Shown in pieces: positions 1-6,859 of a stretch of DNA of 25,065 nucleotides (position 1 is its first letter; each line of letters starts with the position of its first letter). Below the pieces are notes generated by a model that saw nothing but the letters and a program-made list of their open reading frames with translations, was not told the origin of the DNA and did no database searches. Location of the stretch: assembly GCA_910587515.1 (NCBI GenBank), contig CAJULW010000008.1, positions 1-25,065 of the forward strand, read 5' to 3'. Source of the stretch: an uncultured Duncaniella sp. (GTDB taxonomy: Bacteria; Bacteroidota; Bacteroidia; Bacteroidales; Muribaculaceae). The position numbers were made by a program, and so were the translations under genes.

Positions 1-790
1 CATAGCCGATCACATTGTCTATATCGTCGCGGTAAACGAGTATCTTGCTTCTTCCTGATGAGGTGAAAAGTTCTGATAATTCGTTTCTGTCAGTATTGTC
101 TATATCTATGGCTACAAGTTCGTTGCGTGGAGCCATGCAGTCGCGCAACTGAGTTTTTGAAAAATCCAGGGCATTATGGAATATCTTTACTTCGTGTTCG
201 ACTTCTGTTTCCTGCGGGTTTTCAAGATCGTCGATTTTTGTTTCAAGATAATCGTTAAGCTCATTGATCGATAGTGCTCCTAGGGTGCTGTTCTCCGCTT
301 TTACTCCAGCGACGCGCATGAGTATTTTTGATATCCATGATGTAAACCAGGCGATAGGATATAGGGCTATATAGAAGAAATAGACGGGGAGAGCCGAGAT
401 TTTGAGGGAGGTGTTTGGATTGATGCGGAATACGGACTTCGGCAGGAACTCACCGGTGAACAGTATTATCAAAGTGGATATTACTGTCTGTAGCAAGAGT
501 ATTACGGCTTGATTGGACGATATATGATCTGCGATCCATAGTTCGATCAGGGCCGCAGCCCCCATGCCGTAGATGACGAGCATAATGTTGTTGCCAACGA
601 GGATTGTTGAAATAAAGAAATCCTGATGGTTGTAATAGCGGCGGATTATGCTGTTGAGAAGGCCTCCACGGCTTGTGTCGAGTCCTATGCGGACACGGTC
701 GGCCGATATATAGGCTATTTCCACTCCTGAAAACAGAGCGGAAAAGCAAAGGGATACGAGTGATAGAATTATCCAGGCGGTCAGAGTCAT
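1..790 (-). CDS. CNNM/CBS-domain membrane protein (hemolysin/CorC-like), 3' end cut off
   Basis: The start ATG is at 790, and 263 residues are visible before the window edge. The N-terminus is a DUF21/CNNM transmembrane domain: a first helix at about residues 4-24, then the family-typical stretch FSGVEIAYISADR, then further helices to about residue 150. From about residue 210 a CBS domain begins (MAPRNELVAIDID, then SGRSKILVYRDD), and the sequence ends inside it at IGY. Proteins of this family are inner-membrane proteins linked to Mg2+ or other cation transport; the 'hemolysin' name is historical, and some Bacteroidetes members (GldE) support gliding. The ATG overlaps the lptC stop codon as ATGA, so translation is probably coupled. 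The second CBS domain and any CorC_HlyC domain lie outside the window. The family is clear; the substrate is not. Confidence 0.85.
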   Translation of the reverse strand, partial: MTLTAWIILSLVSLCFSALFSGVEIAYISADRVRIGLDTSRGGLLNSIIRRYYNHQDFFISTILVGNNIMLVIYGMGAAALIELWIADHISSNQAVILLLQTVISTLIILFTGEFLPKSVFRINPNTSLKISALPVYFFYIALYPIAWFTSWISKILMRVAGVKAENSTLGALSINELNDYLETKIDDLENPQETEVEHEVKIFHNALDFSKTQLRDCMAPRNELVAIDIDNTDRNELSELFTSSGRSKILVYRDDIDNVIGY

Positions 791-1482
791 TTGGCTGTGT
801 TGCTGTTTATGCTGTCGGAACTTGTTGCCGGTGTTTGATTGTCGGTATCGGTTCGGTTTTCTATCTGTCGGACGTTGCCGGAACGATTGTTTGAACCCGG
901 TCTGAACGCCCCTGCGGGAAATATACCTGATACTTGTCTTATTGTGTAGCGTGTAAGCTGTTCGTTGGAGTCGAATCCGTAACCTTCAAGCACTTTGTCG
1001 GTGCGCTCGATGTGGATAAACGAGTCGGAGTACAGTTTGTGTTGACGTTGGTCCCAGAAGAGTTGATTGGTCAGGAATTTTTCGTTCATCACGTTTGTGA
1101 TGTTGACATTCCCGTCGAGTCGCCATATTTGTTTGTTTTTAAGGTATACAGCGGAATCCGCTGTCACGGATGCTTCTTTCCGGAAAAAATTGTCGAATTT
1201 GTCGAGATTAAGTCCTTGTGGGAAGCGCCAATAAGGTTCCTCGGTTTCGTCATAGACATACCATATCGGTGTCACTATGCGGAAACGTGTGACACCGGAG
1301 TCGGAAATCAAGGTCTCGACGTTGCGTGTGAGCATCGTCGGTGTGTTTGCCGCGTCGACATCTCCTGTGCCGACAGCGTCGCTTTCCTTGCATCCCGTTG
1401 TGGCTAAAGTTACCGCGCATATCGCAGTGAATGCCAATAACGGAAGTATTCGCAATGATGATATGGAGGTTTTTATAAACAT
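787..1482 (-). CDS. lptC: LptC-like LPS export periplasmic protein (OstA-like)
   Basis: This protein of 231 residues has an N-terminal hydrophobic segment (about residues 10-27) ending in TTGC at residues 28-31. It is probably a lipoprotein signal with Cys31 as the anchor, although the -3 residue is not the usual Leu. The body carries the LptC/OstA-type pattern, with a run of short strands about a precursor such as LKNKQIWRLDGNVNI and later KVLEGYGFDSNEQLTRYTI. In the Lpt pathway LptC links the inner-membrane LptBFG extractor to the periplasmic bridge. The frame also opens further upstream to 1509, but the ATG at 1482 shares its A with the stop codon of the preceding gene (TAATG) and places the signal peptide at the N-terminus, so I chose it. 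The C-terminal about 40 residues are polar and low-complexity (many N, S, T). Confidence 0.8.
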   Translation of the reverse strand: MFIKTSISSLRILPLLAFTAICAVTLATTGCKESDAVGTGDVDAANTPTMLTRNVETLISDSGVTRFRIVTPIWYVYDETEEPYWRFPQGLNLDKFDNFFRKEASVTADSAVYLKNKQIWRLDGNVNITNVMNEKFLTNQLFWDQRQHKLYSDSFIHIERTDKVLEGYGFDSNEQLTRYTIRQVSGIFPAGAFRPGSNNRSGNVRQIENRTDTDNQTPATSSDSINSNTAK

Positions 1483-2720
1483 TAACGGAGCTTGTTCTGG
1501 AAGAACCAAAGCTGGTTGAAGTTGATGCCGAGTGTTATGTTGAAATATTTTTCAGTCAACAGCGGTACGGGTGTCGCTTTGCGCAGATGGTATTCGAAAC
1601 CAAGGTTGACTATGGTTTTTGATTTGGATGCCGGGAAGCCGAATCCGCATGACACACCGTAGTTTTTTACGTGGTTGCCTTGAACCATTATATAGTCACG
1701 GTTGTAAAATCCACCGGCCCGGTATGTGACACGTTTGAAATATCCTCCCTGCGGATTCGGGATGAAACTTGCTCCTGCGCTGATTCGCCAACGATCGTCA
1801 AACTGGCTTTCGGAAAAGTCTTCGATTTGTTCGTATTTCACTTTCGACCAGTTCTGATAGGTCACATCGACTTCCGCGGTGAGGCGCTTGTCCCATTCGT
1901 ATGCGATACCGAAACCCCAGGTGTCAGGAAGTGTGTATTTGTCGCGTAGGCTGACTACACCTGGTGCGATGGTGTCGGGAACGTTGTCTTGGTTTGTGTC
2001 ATACTTAAGAACGTATGTTTTTCCGAGTAATGTTTTTGACGGGGAGAATGTGACTCCGAGAGTGAGAGCGTTTTTCCGGGAGATGTTGATTGTGTACTGA
2101 GCTCCGAACTGGAGATGGAAATCCTTGACTTCCATGACTTGTTCGAACAACGATTGAGATGTTCCAATGGCATAAACGTCATTGAAAATGTTGCCGAAAA
2201 GGTAGCTTGCGTTGAATCCGACTGAAAAATTCTTGAAAGGACGGATGCCGGCACCGAGATACAGTTGGTTGAGTCCTCCCGTTCCCTGATGAGTGGCGGT
2301 TCCGTTGTCAATGTCGGAACCGAACGAATAGCCTACGGATGAATATGGAAGCAGACCTGCGCTTACCCCGAGGTAACGTGTCACCGGAAATTGCATTGTG
2401 ATGTAATCCAATCCTCCTCCCCAGTCATGGCTGCTGCCTGTGTTGTCTTTGCGGTTGAACATTGAGATATCGGCTCCTATGTCGAAAAGGAATGTGAGAG
2501 AGTCCATGGCTGCGTATGCGGCCGGATTCATCACATTGACCTGTCGGCCTGAACGCATTGCATATCCGACTCCGCCCATCTGACGTTGTGCGGAGGTGGC
2601 ATTGTCGCCTAAAAGACCGTAGCCGAATTTAGAGTAAGGGCTTGTGGTGTTTTGCGCGGACAGATTTGAGGCCGCGCAGGCTGCGATAATGGTGAGGATG
2701 AGAAAAATCTTAATTTTCAT
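1482..2720 (-). CDS. FadL/OMPP1-like outer-membrane beta-barrel protein
   Basis: This protein of 412 residues has a cleavable signal peptide (about residues 1-22, ending NLSA before QNTT). The mature N-terminus has the Bacteroidetes pattern SPYSKFGYGLLGD, then QRQMGGVGYAMR and VNVMNPAAYAAMDSL, as in FadL-like barrels whose N-terminal segment plugs the pore. The rest is alternating amphipathic strands rich in aromatic residues and glycine (for example NLGFEYHLRKA), consistent with a barrel of about 14 strands. Its start overlaps the end of coaX by 11 bases and its stop touches the lptC start, so it belongs to the coaX-lptC operon. By position it is likely an envelope protein co-expressed with LPS export. 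The transported substrate cannot be read from the sequence. Confidence 0.8.
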   Translation of the reverse strand: MKIKIFLILTIIAACAASNLSAQNTTSPYSKFGYGLLGDNATSAQRQMGGVGYAMRSGRQVNVMNPAAYAAMDSLTFLFDIGADISMFNRKDNTGSSHDWGGGLDYITMQFPVTRYLGVSAGLLPYSSVGYSFGSDIDNGTATHQGTGGLNQLYLGAGIRPFKNFSVGFNASYLFGNIFNDVYAIGTSQSLFEQVMEVKDFHLQFGAQYTINISRKNALTLGVTFSPSKTLLGKTYVLKYDTNQDNVPDTIAPGVVSLRDKYTLPDTWGFGIAYEWDKRLTAEVDVTYQNWSKVKYEQIEDFSESQFDDRWRISAGASFIPNPQGGYFKRVTYRAGGFYNRDYIMVQGNHVKNYGVSCGFGFPASKSKTIVNLGFEYHLRKATPVPLLTEKYFNITLGINFNQLWFFQNKLR

Positions 2721-3447
2721 TGTAAAGCAGAATTCTGTTTAAACCTTTGCTGACAAGATGTTCGTCGACAAGAACATCGAAGTCGCACAGCGATGCAAGA
2801 TGATGGCCGCATCCACCTCCGAGCACCACTATGGTGTCTTCGGGCAGACGGCTACGATAATATCCGATTGATGCCACGACACTGTAGACGCTTCCGAGGG
2901 TTATTGCCTCGGAGGTGTCGCTTCCGAGAAGCCTGTTGCGTAGTTCGGCCATTTTTTCTGGGAAAGGGACGAGTGGCAGACGGGCGGTATATTGGTTCAG
3001 AGCTTTGAGTTCCATCGTTATTCCCGGAGCGATATTGCCTCCGCGGTATGTCCCGGTAGAGTCAATATAATCGTATGTGACGGCAGTCCCAGCGTCTACG
3101 ACGAGGATATCGTGGCTTTCATGGTCGCTCCAGGCTCCTACGGCGGCGGCTATACGATCCGGGCCTAATGTGGCCGGGGTTTTATAGTCGATGGAGATTG
3201 GCAGAGGCGTAGATGGTGCAAGGCGATAGACGCAGCGTGATAGATGGCTGAGTTTGTTGATCACCGGACCGTTGTTTTGGACTACGGAGCAATAGATGGC
3301 TCCGTTAAGCCGTCGGCCTCCGACGAAACGTTCCACCGACGAGGGTGTGAGACGCGCTTCGATGACCGTGTCAACGAGTGTCCTGTCTTCCCAAAGCGAT
3401 ATTTTAGCTTCGGAATTTCCTTGGTCGATGGTTAGATATTGAGACAT
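2710..3447 (-). CDS. coaX: Type III pantothenate kinase
   Basis: This 245-residue protein phosphorylates pantothenate, the first step of coenzyme A synthesis, in the cytoplasm. The ASKHA-fold signatures are visible in order: the phosphate-1 loop around Asp8 (IDQGNSEAK, residues 7-15), TLGPDR at 93-98 (the type III pantothenate-binding motif), VVDAGTAVT at 116-124 with Asp118, and GGNIAPGI at 136-143. Length is normal for CoaX. No CoaA-type kinase is visible in the window. It is the first gene of the unit coaX - barrel protein - lptC - CNNM protein, and its stop lies 11 bases inside the next gene. A -7-like promoter element sits about 30 bases upstream of the start. Confidence 0.93.
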   Translation of the reverse strand: MSQYLTIDQGNSEAKISLWEDRTLVDTVIEARLTPSSVERFVGGRRLNGAIYCSVVQNNGPVINKLSHLSRCVYRLAPSTPLPISIDYKTPATLGPDRIAAAVGAWSDHESHDILVVDAGTAVTYDYIDSTGTYRGGNIAPGITMELKALNQYTARLPLVPFPEKMAELRNRLLGSDTSEAITLGSVYSVVASIGYYRSRLPEDTIVVLGGGCGHHLASLCDFDVLVDEHLVSKGLNRILLYNEN

Positions 3448-3476
3448 TTATATGTGTCCGCTTGATAATTACAGGG

Positions 3477-3484
3477 CAAAATTA
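3477..3484 (-). promoter_or_regulatory. Bacteroidetes-type -7 promoter element for coaX operon
   Basis: Read on the minus strand this is TAATTTTG followed by C, matching the Bacteroidetes sigma-ABfr -7 consensus TAnnTTTG. It lies about 30 bases upstream of the coaX ATG. I see no good TTG-type -33 element at the expected 19-base spacing, so only half of the promoter is well supported. Confidence 0.5.
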
Positions 3485-3607
3485 CTAATAATACTGCAAT
3501 TTAGCTTCCCATCTAGTTAAGTTTTTTAATATTGATGACCGAGATATATTTTCGGAAAAGGCTTCCTGGTGCAAAGATGGGGGGAAAATCGTATAGAGTA
3601 ATGCCGG

Positions 3608-4000
3608 CTATAATTTCTGACGTGGTATCATTATGGACGTGTAGACGGTCAGAAGACCGCCCGCGAGAGTGAACGCTATCCAATCTTTGCCTCCGGCTGA
3701 TGGAAGAAACATGAACACGGCTCCCGCGACAAATATGAGCGCTGTCCATATCTCTATGCGTATGAGCCTGCGAAGTCTGATGGGCGCGTTTTCGATTCGC
3801 GGGGCGACGAACCGTCCTGAGAGCAATAAGACGGCTCCGAATGCGTAAAGGTATCTCGTCCATAGGGCGGCAGTGTGTATGAGTGGTAGAAATGCTGCCG
3901 TCATTATCGATAGAAGGCCTGCCGTCACGAGCAGGTTTGACATTAACGTGCGCCTGGAGCTGTTTGAATCGTTGTGATGGGTCTTTTTTTTGTTAGCCAT
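3608..4000 (-). CDS. Small four-helix membrane protein of unknown function
   Basis: This 130-residue protein starts with a polar, basic stretch (MANKKKTHHN) and then shows four hydrophobic segments at about residues 22-44, 48-63, 83-99 and 105-124. The segments are separated by short loops with arginines, notably RRLIRIE just before helix 3. I do not recognise a named family. It follows the DivIC-like gene by 24 bases on the same strand and is the last gene before the coaX promoter region, so it is probably the distal gene of the greA-menA-DivIC unit. Helix count and context fit a small inner-membrane accessory protein; no catalytic motif is visible. Confidence 0.7.
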   Translation of the reverse strand: MANKKKTHHNDSNSSRRTLMSNLLVTAGLLSIMTAAFLPLIHTAALWTRYLYAFGAVLLLSGRFVAPRIENAPIRLRRLIRIEIWTALIFVAGAVFMFLPSAGGKDWIAFTLAGGLLTVYTSIMIPRQKL

Positions 4001-4024
4001 GGTTCCTGTCGGGATTCTTGTTGA

Positions 4025-4321
4025 CTATTCGAATATATATACGTCTTCGTCTGGATGTTGCATGTGGTATTGTTCGCGCACGATGCGTTCCATCGTTTCT
4101 TTGTCGGTGTCGAGCGAATGGTTGAGGCCTCTGTAGTATTCAAGCGTGTCGGTGGCTTCGGTGATGGCGGCTTCCAATTCGACGATCCTGCGTTCTTGCT
4201 CGACAGTGCGCAGGAGCGAGTTTTCGTTAAAGAACAAAACCAACGCTCCGACAACTATCGAGGCGAGAAGCGTTAGTGAAAGATAACGCTTGCACCAGGC
4301 ATATAGGTTTTCCGTTTTCAT
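4025..4321 (-). CDS. DivIC/FtsB-like septum formation protein
   Basis: This is a short bitopic membrane protein of 98 residues: a cytoplasmic N-terminus, one membrane helix at about residues 13-31, then a periplasmic coiled coil (about 33-65, heptad-rich with Glu, Leu and Ile). It ends in the typical DivIC/FtsB C-terminal motif VREQYHMQHPDEDVYIF. Family members join FtsL and FtsQ in the divisome and help activate septal peptidoglycan synthesis. The frame is open upstream to 4498, but that extension is antisense-like sequence over menA. The ATG at 4321 overlaps the menA stop as ATGA and gives the canonical length, so I start there. Translation is probably coupled to menA. Confidence 0.88.
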   Translation of the reverse strand: MKTENLYAWCKRYLSLTLLASIVVGALVLFFNENSLLRTVEQERRIVELEAAITEATDTLEYYRGLNHSLDTDKETMERIVREQYHMQHPDEDVYIFE

Positions 4322-5202
4322 GAAAGCAAAATGGTGATAATGAATCCGGTGGTATAGAATAGCATGAGTATGGCCGTTATGCCGAGCAGCGGGTTGAGGG
4401 CTGTCCCGGTCAGGCGGCTCAATCTGAAATAGAGTGTTGTATGACAGATGGTATATGTCAGCGGGATTATCCACCAATATCGGCTTGACGCTATCCATGC
4501 GGGCAGAGTTAGGATAAGCGCCAGGATGCCGTTGGCAAGATATATAGCTGCTGTCGCACGTCGGCCGATCGCGACAGTGAGCGTGTGTTTGCCCACCGCT
4601 TTGTCATCGTCCATATCACGGTAATTGTTTACGATCAATACGTTCGCGCCCATTAGGCCGATTCCGAATGACGCGGCTAACAGCCACCATCCGTATGTAC
4701 CACCCATTAGAATGTAGGTCAGGCATACCGGTATGATGCCGAAGAAACAAATGACGGCAAGCTCACCTAAACAATGGCGTGACAGCGGGAAAGGGCCTGT
4801 GCTGTAGGCGATGACTCCAAGAGCTGTGATGATGCCGACTGCATACATCCACCATTGGCCGTATGACCATACAAGAAAGCAACCGACAGCGCAAGCGGCT
4901 GCGAGGGTGGCGAATGTCGCTGTTTTCATTGCTCTTGGCGAGATGTCTCCCTCGGTCACACCGCGTCTCGGCCCGATCCGGCCGGATTTGTCGAAACCGG
5001 CTTTAAAATCATAATACTCGTTTGCAAAATTCGATGCGATCTGTGCCAAAAGAGCGAACAGTAGGCAAAGAGCGGCCGCTATAGGGCGAAAGTGCCATGA
5101 TGTCATTCCAAGTCCGACTGCATAAATCACTCCTGAGAGCGATACCGGTAGGGTCCGCAGTCTCATGGCTTCGATCCAACATCTGGCTTTGTTTCGGCTC
5201 AT
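4318..5202 (-). CDS. menA: 1,4-dihydroxy-2-naphthoate polyprenyltransferase (menaquinone synthesis)
   Basis: This 294-residue polytopic UbiA-superfamily prenyltransferase attaches the isoprenoid side chain to 1,4-dihydroxy-2-naphthoate in the inner membrane, a late step of menaquinone synthesis. Both Asp-rich motifs that bind Mg2+-diphosphate are intact: NFANEYYDFKAGFD (residues 58-71; Asn61, Asp65, Asp71) and NNYRDMDDDKAVGK (192-205; Asp196, Asp200). About eight to nine hydrophobic helices are visible. The length and the first motif with its following GRIGPRRGVTEG fit MenA better than UbiA or heme O synthase. It starts 20 bases after the HIT gene and overlaps the DivIC-like gene by four bases. 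Menaquinone is the quinone used by anaerobic Bacteroidales. Confidence 0.92.
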   Translation of the reverse strand: MSRNKARCWIEAMRLRTLPVSLSGVIYAVGLGMTSWHFRPIAAALCLLFALLAQIASNFANEYYDFKAGFDKSGRIGPRRGVTEGDISPRAMKTATFATLAAACAVGCFLVWSYGQWWMYAVGIITALGVIAYSTGPFPLSRHCLGELAVICFFGIIPVCLTYILMGGTYGWWLLAASFGIGLMGANVLIVNNYRDMDDDKAVGKHTLTVAIGRRATAAIYLANGILALILTLPAWIASSRYWWIIPLTYTICHTTLYFRLSRLTGTALNPLLGITAILMLFYTTGFIITILLS

Positions 5203-5222
5203 TTTTTTGTGTCGTGTGCTGC

Positions 5223-5633
5223 TTATTCTGCTACGTTCAGTTCATCGAATTTGTCTGATATGGCCTTTGCGATAGCTTCCATCTCGGAGGCATCGAGACT
5301 TACTTTTTTATTGAAGTTCATGTCGGCCTCAGTGCTTATAGGGACGAGGTGGATATGTGTGTGTGGTACCTCAAGCCCTATTACAGCGACTCCTACCCGT
5401 TTGCATGGTATGGCTGCTTCGATCGCTTTGGCCACTCGTTTGGCGAACAGTGTGAGTGCCTGGTAGTCTTCGTCGGAAAGATTGAAGATATAGTCATCTT
5501 CTATGCGCGGGATGACCAATACATGCCCGGGCGATACGGGGTTGATGTCAAGAAACGCGTAGTGTCTGTCGTCTGACGCGATGCGGTAGGATGGAATTTC
5601 ACCTGCCGCTATTTTGCTGAATATTGTTGACAT
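5223..5633 (-). CDS. HIT-family nucleotide hydrolase/transferase
   Basis: This 136-residue cytoplasmic protein has the histidine-triad active site HTHIHLV at residues 91-97 (His91, His93, His95) and the N-terminal family signature IFSKIAAGEIPSYRI (4-18). It also has FLDINPVSPGHVLVIPR (27-43), the phosphate- and base-binding strand region. HIT proteins of the HINT branch hydrolyse nucleoside phosphoramidates and related adenylates. From general knowledge of Bacteroidales genomes, greA and a HIT gene are often direct neighbours; here an Imm51-like gene sits between them. The gap to that gene is 18 bases and the gap to menA 20 bases, so it lies inside one unit. Confidence 0.9.
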   Translation of the reverse strand: MSTIFSKIAAGEIPSYRIASDDRHYAFLDINPVSPGHVLVIPRIEDDYIFNLSDEDYQALTLFAKRVAKAIEAAIPCKRVGVAVIGLEVPHTHIHLVPISTEADMNFNKKVSLDASEMEAIAKAISDKFDELNVAE

Positions 5634-5651
5634 AGCTGTGTTTTATGGTTG

Positions 5652-5996
5652 CTACATTTCATCTAATACCGCGCGGGAAAATATATCGTTTATCACTTCG
5701 TGGTTTTCACAAGCGTTTTTGAATCCGGTTGCAAATTTTCTGAGGGCATTTTGGTCGGATGAATACGCACAAAAGGTCCCGCTTTCATGGTCGAATTCGA
5801 TGAGTGGTTTTAACGCTGACGCGTTCTCCTCGAGGCAGACAGTCGCAAGTGATGTCCAGCCATATCCGTTTCCTTCAAAACCTTCGCTTTTGCGTGTGAG
5901 AAAAAGGTCTGCCAAGTATTCTCTGGCTTGAAGATTGATCGACGCAGAGTCTCCATGGCCTACCCAATAGAATGGAGACCAAAAGTCTGCGGACAA
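5652..5996 (-). CDS. Imm51-like immunity protein, orphan, no ATG start
   Basis: About 114 residues, recognised by the pattern of immunity protein 51: an N-terminal FWSPFYWVGHGDS, then GFEGNGYGWTSLATVCL, then IEFDHESGTFCAYS with NALRKFATGFKNACE. Such proteins bind and neutralise a polymorphic or contact-dependent toxin, but no toxin gene is in the window. No ATG lies in frame: the frame opens at a TAA (6048-6050) and the best candidate start is TTG at 5994-5996. An ATG at 6017-6019 would join this frame if one base were missing near 5997, giving about 121 residues, so either a TTG start, an N-terminal truncation or a sequence error is possible. The body looks complete. It is inserted between greA and the HIT gene and is probably read from the greA promoter. 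Family assignment is from memory of the motif pattern. Confidence 0.65.
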   Translation of the reverse strand: MSADFWSPFYWVGHGDSASINLQAREYLADLFLTRKSEGFEGNGYGWTSLATVCLEENASALKPLIEFDHESGTFCAYSSDQNALRKFATGFKNACENHEVINDIFSRAVLDEM

Positions 5997-6081
5997 TTCG
6001 TTTTGGCTGGTGTATTCATCCGGTGTGTTTTCCCTCTTTGAAAAAAGTTATTAAAGATTTTAGCAATCCGGCTACTTTTGT

Positions 6082-6552
6082 TTAGAAATTTATTTCGACT
6101 ATTTCAAATTTCATGAGTCCGGCCGGGACTTTTATTTCGACCACCTCTCCGAGTTTATGGCCGAGAAGTCCCTGGGCTATAGGGGTGCTTGACCCGATTT
6201 TCTTTTCTTTGAGGTTTGCTTCTGAGTCAGCGACTATAGTATATTCCATACTCATGCCATTTGCAGTGTTTTTAATAGTGACACGGTTGAGTATCTGTAC
6301 TTCCTCGTTGTTGAGTTTGCTTTCGTCGATTATGCGCGAATTGGCCACGAGGTCTTTGAGTTGTGCTATTTTCATTTCAAGCATTCCTTGTGCCTCTTTG
6401 GCGGCATCATATTCGGAGTTTTCTGAAAGGTCTCCTTTGTCGCGTGCTTCTGCGATCGCTGCTGATATGCGGGGGCGTTCCACTGATTCGAGAAACGCGA
6501 TTTCTTCCATTTTTTTCTTGTAACCTTCCTTGGTCATGTAGGTGATAGCCAT
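6082..6552 (-). CDS. greA: Transcription elongation factor GreA
   Basis: This 156-residue factor enters the RNA polymerase secondary channel and stimulates cleavage of backtracked RNA. The N-terminal antiparallel coiled coil spans about residues 7-75 and holds the tip motif with acidic residues (DKGDLSENSEYDAAKE, Asp and Glu at the tip). The C-terminal FKBP-like domain contains GSSTPIAQGLLGHKLGEVVEIKVP. The frame is open to 6792, but the 80 upstream residues are non-coding in character and overlap the promoter. The ATG at 6552 gives the standard N-terminus MAITYMTKEG and the standard length. It is the first gene of the unit running to the small membrane protein at 3608. Confidence 0.95.
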   Translation of the reverse strand: MAITYMTKEGYKKKMEEIAFLESVERPRISAAIAEARDKGDLSENSEYDAAKEAQGMLEMKIAQLKDLVANSRIIDESKLNNEEVQILNRVTIKNTANGMSMEYTIVADSEANLKEKKIGSSTPIAQGLLGHKLGEVVEIKVPAGLMKFEIVEINF

Positions 6553-6761
6553 GGCAGTATGATTCTGAATGTTATAGTTTTTTATATATTTTATCGATGT
6601 TATTTGGCCGATGTCGGTTTTAAAACTGTTGACAGCGTGGCTGAATGTGGTTTTTGGGGTGAGACAGTTAAAAAAGAAAGAATCCCGATGCTTGCGGCTA
6701 CGAGACCCTACCTGATTTTTTGATGTAAAGGTGTCTTTGGAGAGATGTTCGTTGACTATTG
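6553..6761 (-). other. Long greA 5' leader, about 200 nt, no gene seen
   Basis: Between the inferred promoter (6762-6792) and the greA ATG lie about 200 bases. Most of it is AT-rich, but a G+C-richer block at about 6683-6713 stands out. Read on the minus strand it is followed by a T-rich run (near 6669-6680), which gives it a terminator-like or attenuator-like look. I could not form a strong hairpin by eye and found no tRNA, no riboswitch that I recognise, and no convincing ORF. The remaining stretch 6793-6859, up to the xerD stop, holds nothing I can name. Confidence 0.35.
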
Positions 6762-6792
6762 CAAAGGTAATGACAATAATTTGATTCCCCAA
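6762..6792 (-). promoter_or_regulatory. Promoter upstream of greA (TTGG-N19-TACCTTTG)
   Basis: On the minus strand the -7 box TACCTTTG is at 6769-6762, followed by C as is usual in Bacteroidetes. The -33 box TTGG is at 6792-6789, with a 19-base spacer. This matches the sigma-ABfr consensus (TTTG-N19-TAnnTTTG) well. Transcription should begin near 6756-6750. Confidence 0.7.
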
Positions 6793-6859
6793 GTAGCCAG
6801 CTGTCTATTTAACAATAATTTGCGAATTGATATGCCAGCTTGATTATAGGCTTGCACAG

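Noticed and set aside
450..749. Minus-strand ORF starting MLFRSVF, resembling the adapter-derived peptide
   Set aside because: The bases do not match the adapter; it is an out-of-frame reading of the CNNM gene.
934..1407. 157-codon plus-strand ORF antisense to lptC
   Set aside because: It is a shadow of the lptC frame, with Cys- and Val-rich composition, no recognisable motif and no promoter.
6670..6720. tRNA or tmRNA fragment in the greA leader
   Set aside because: The block has a tRNA-like GGGATTC but no cloverleaf arms, no T-loop consensus and no CCA end that I can place.
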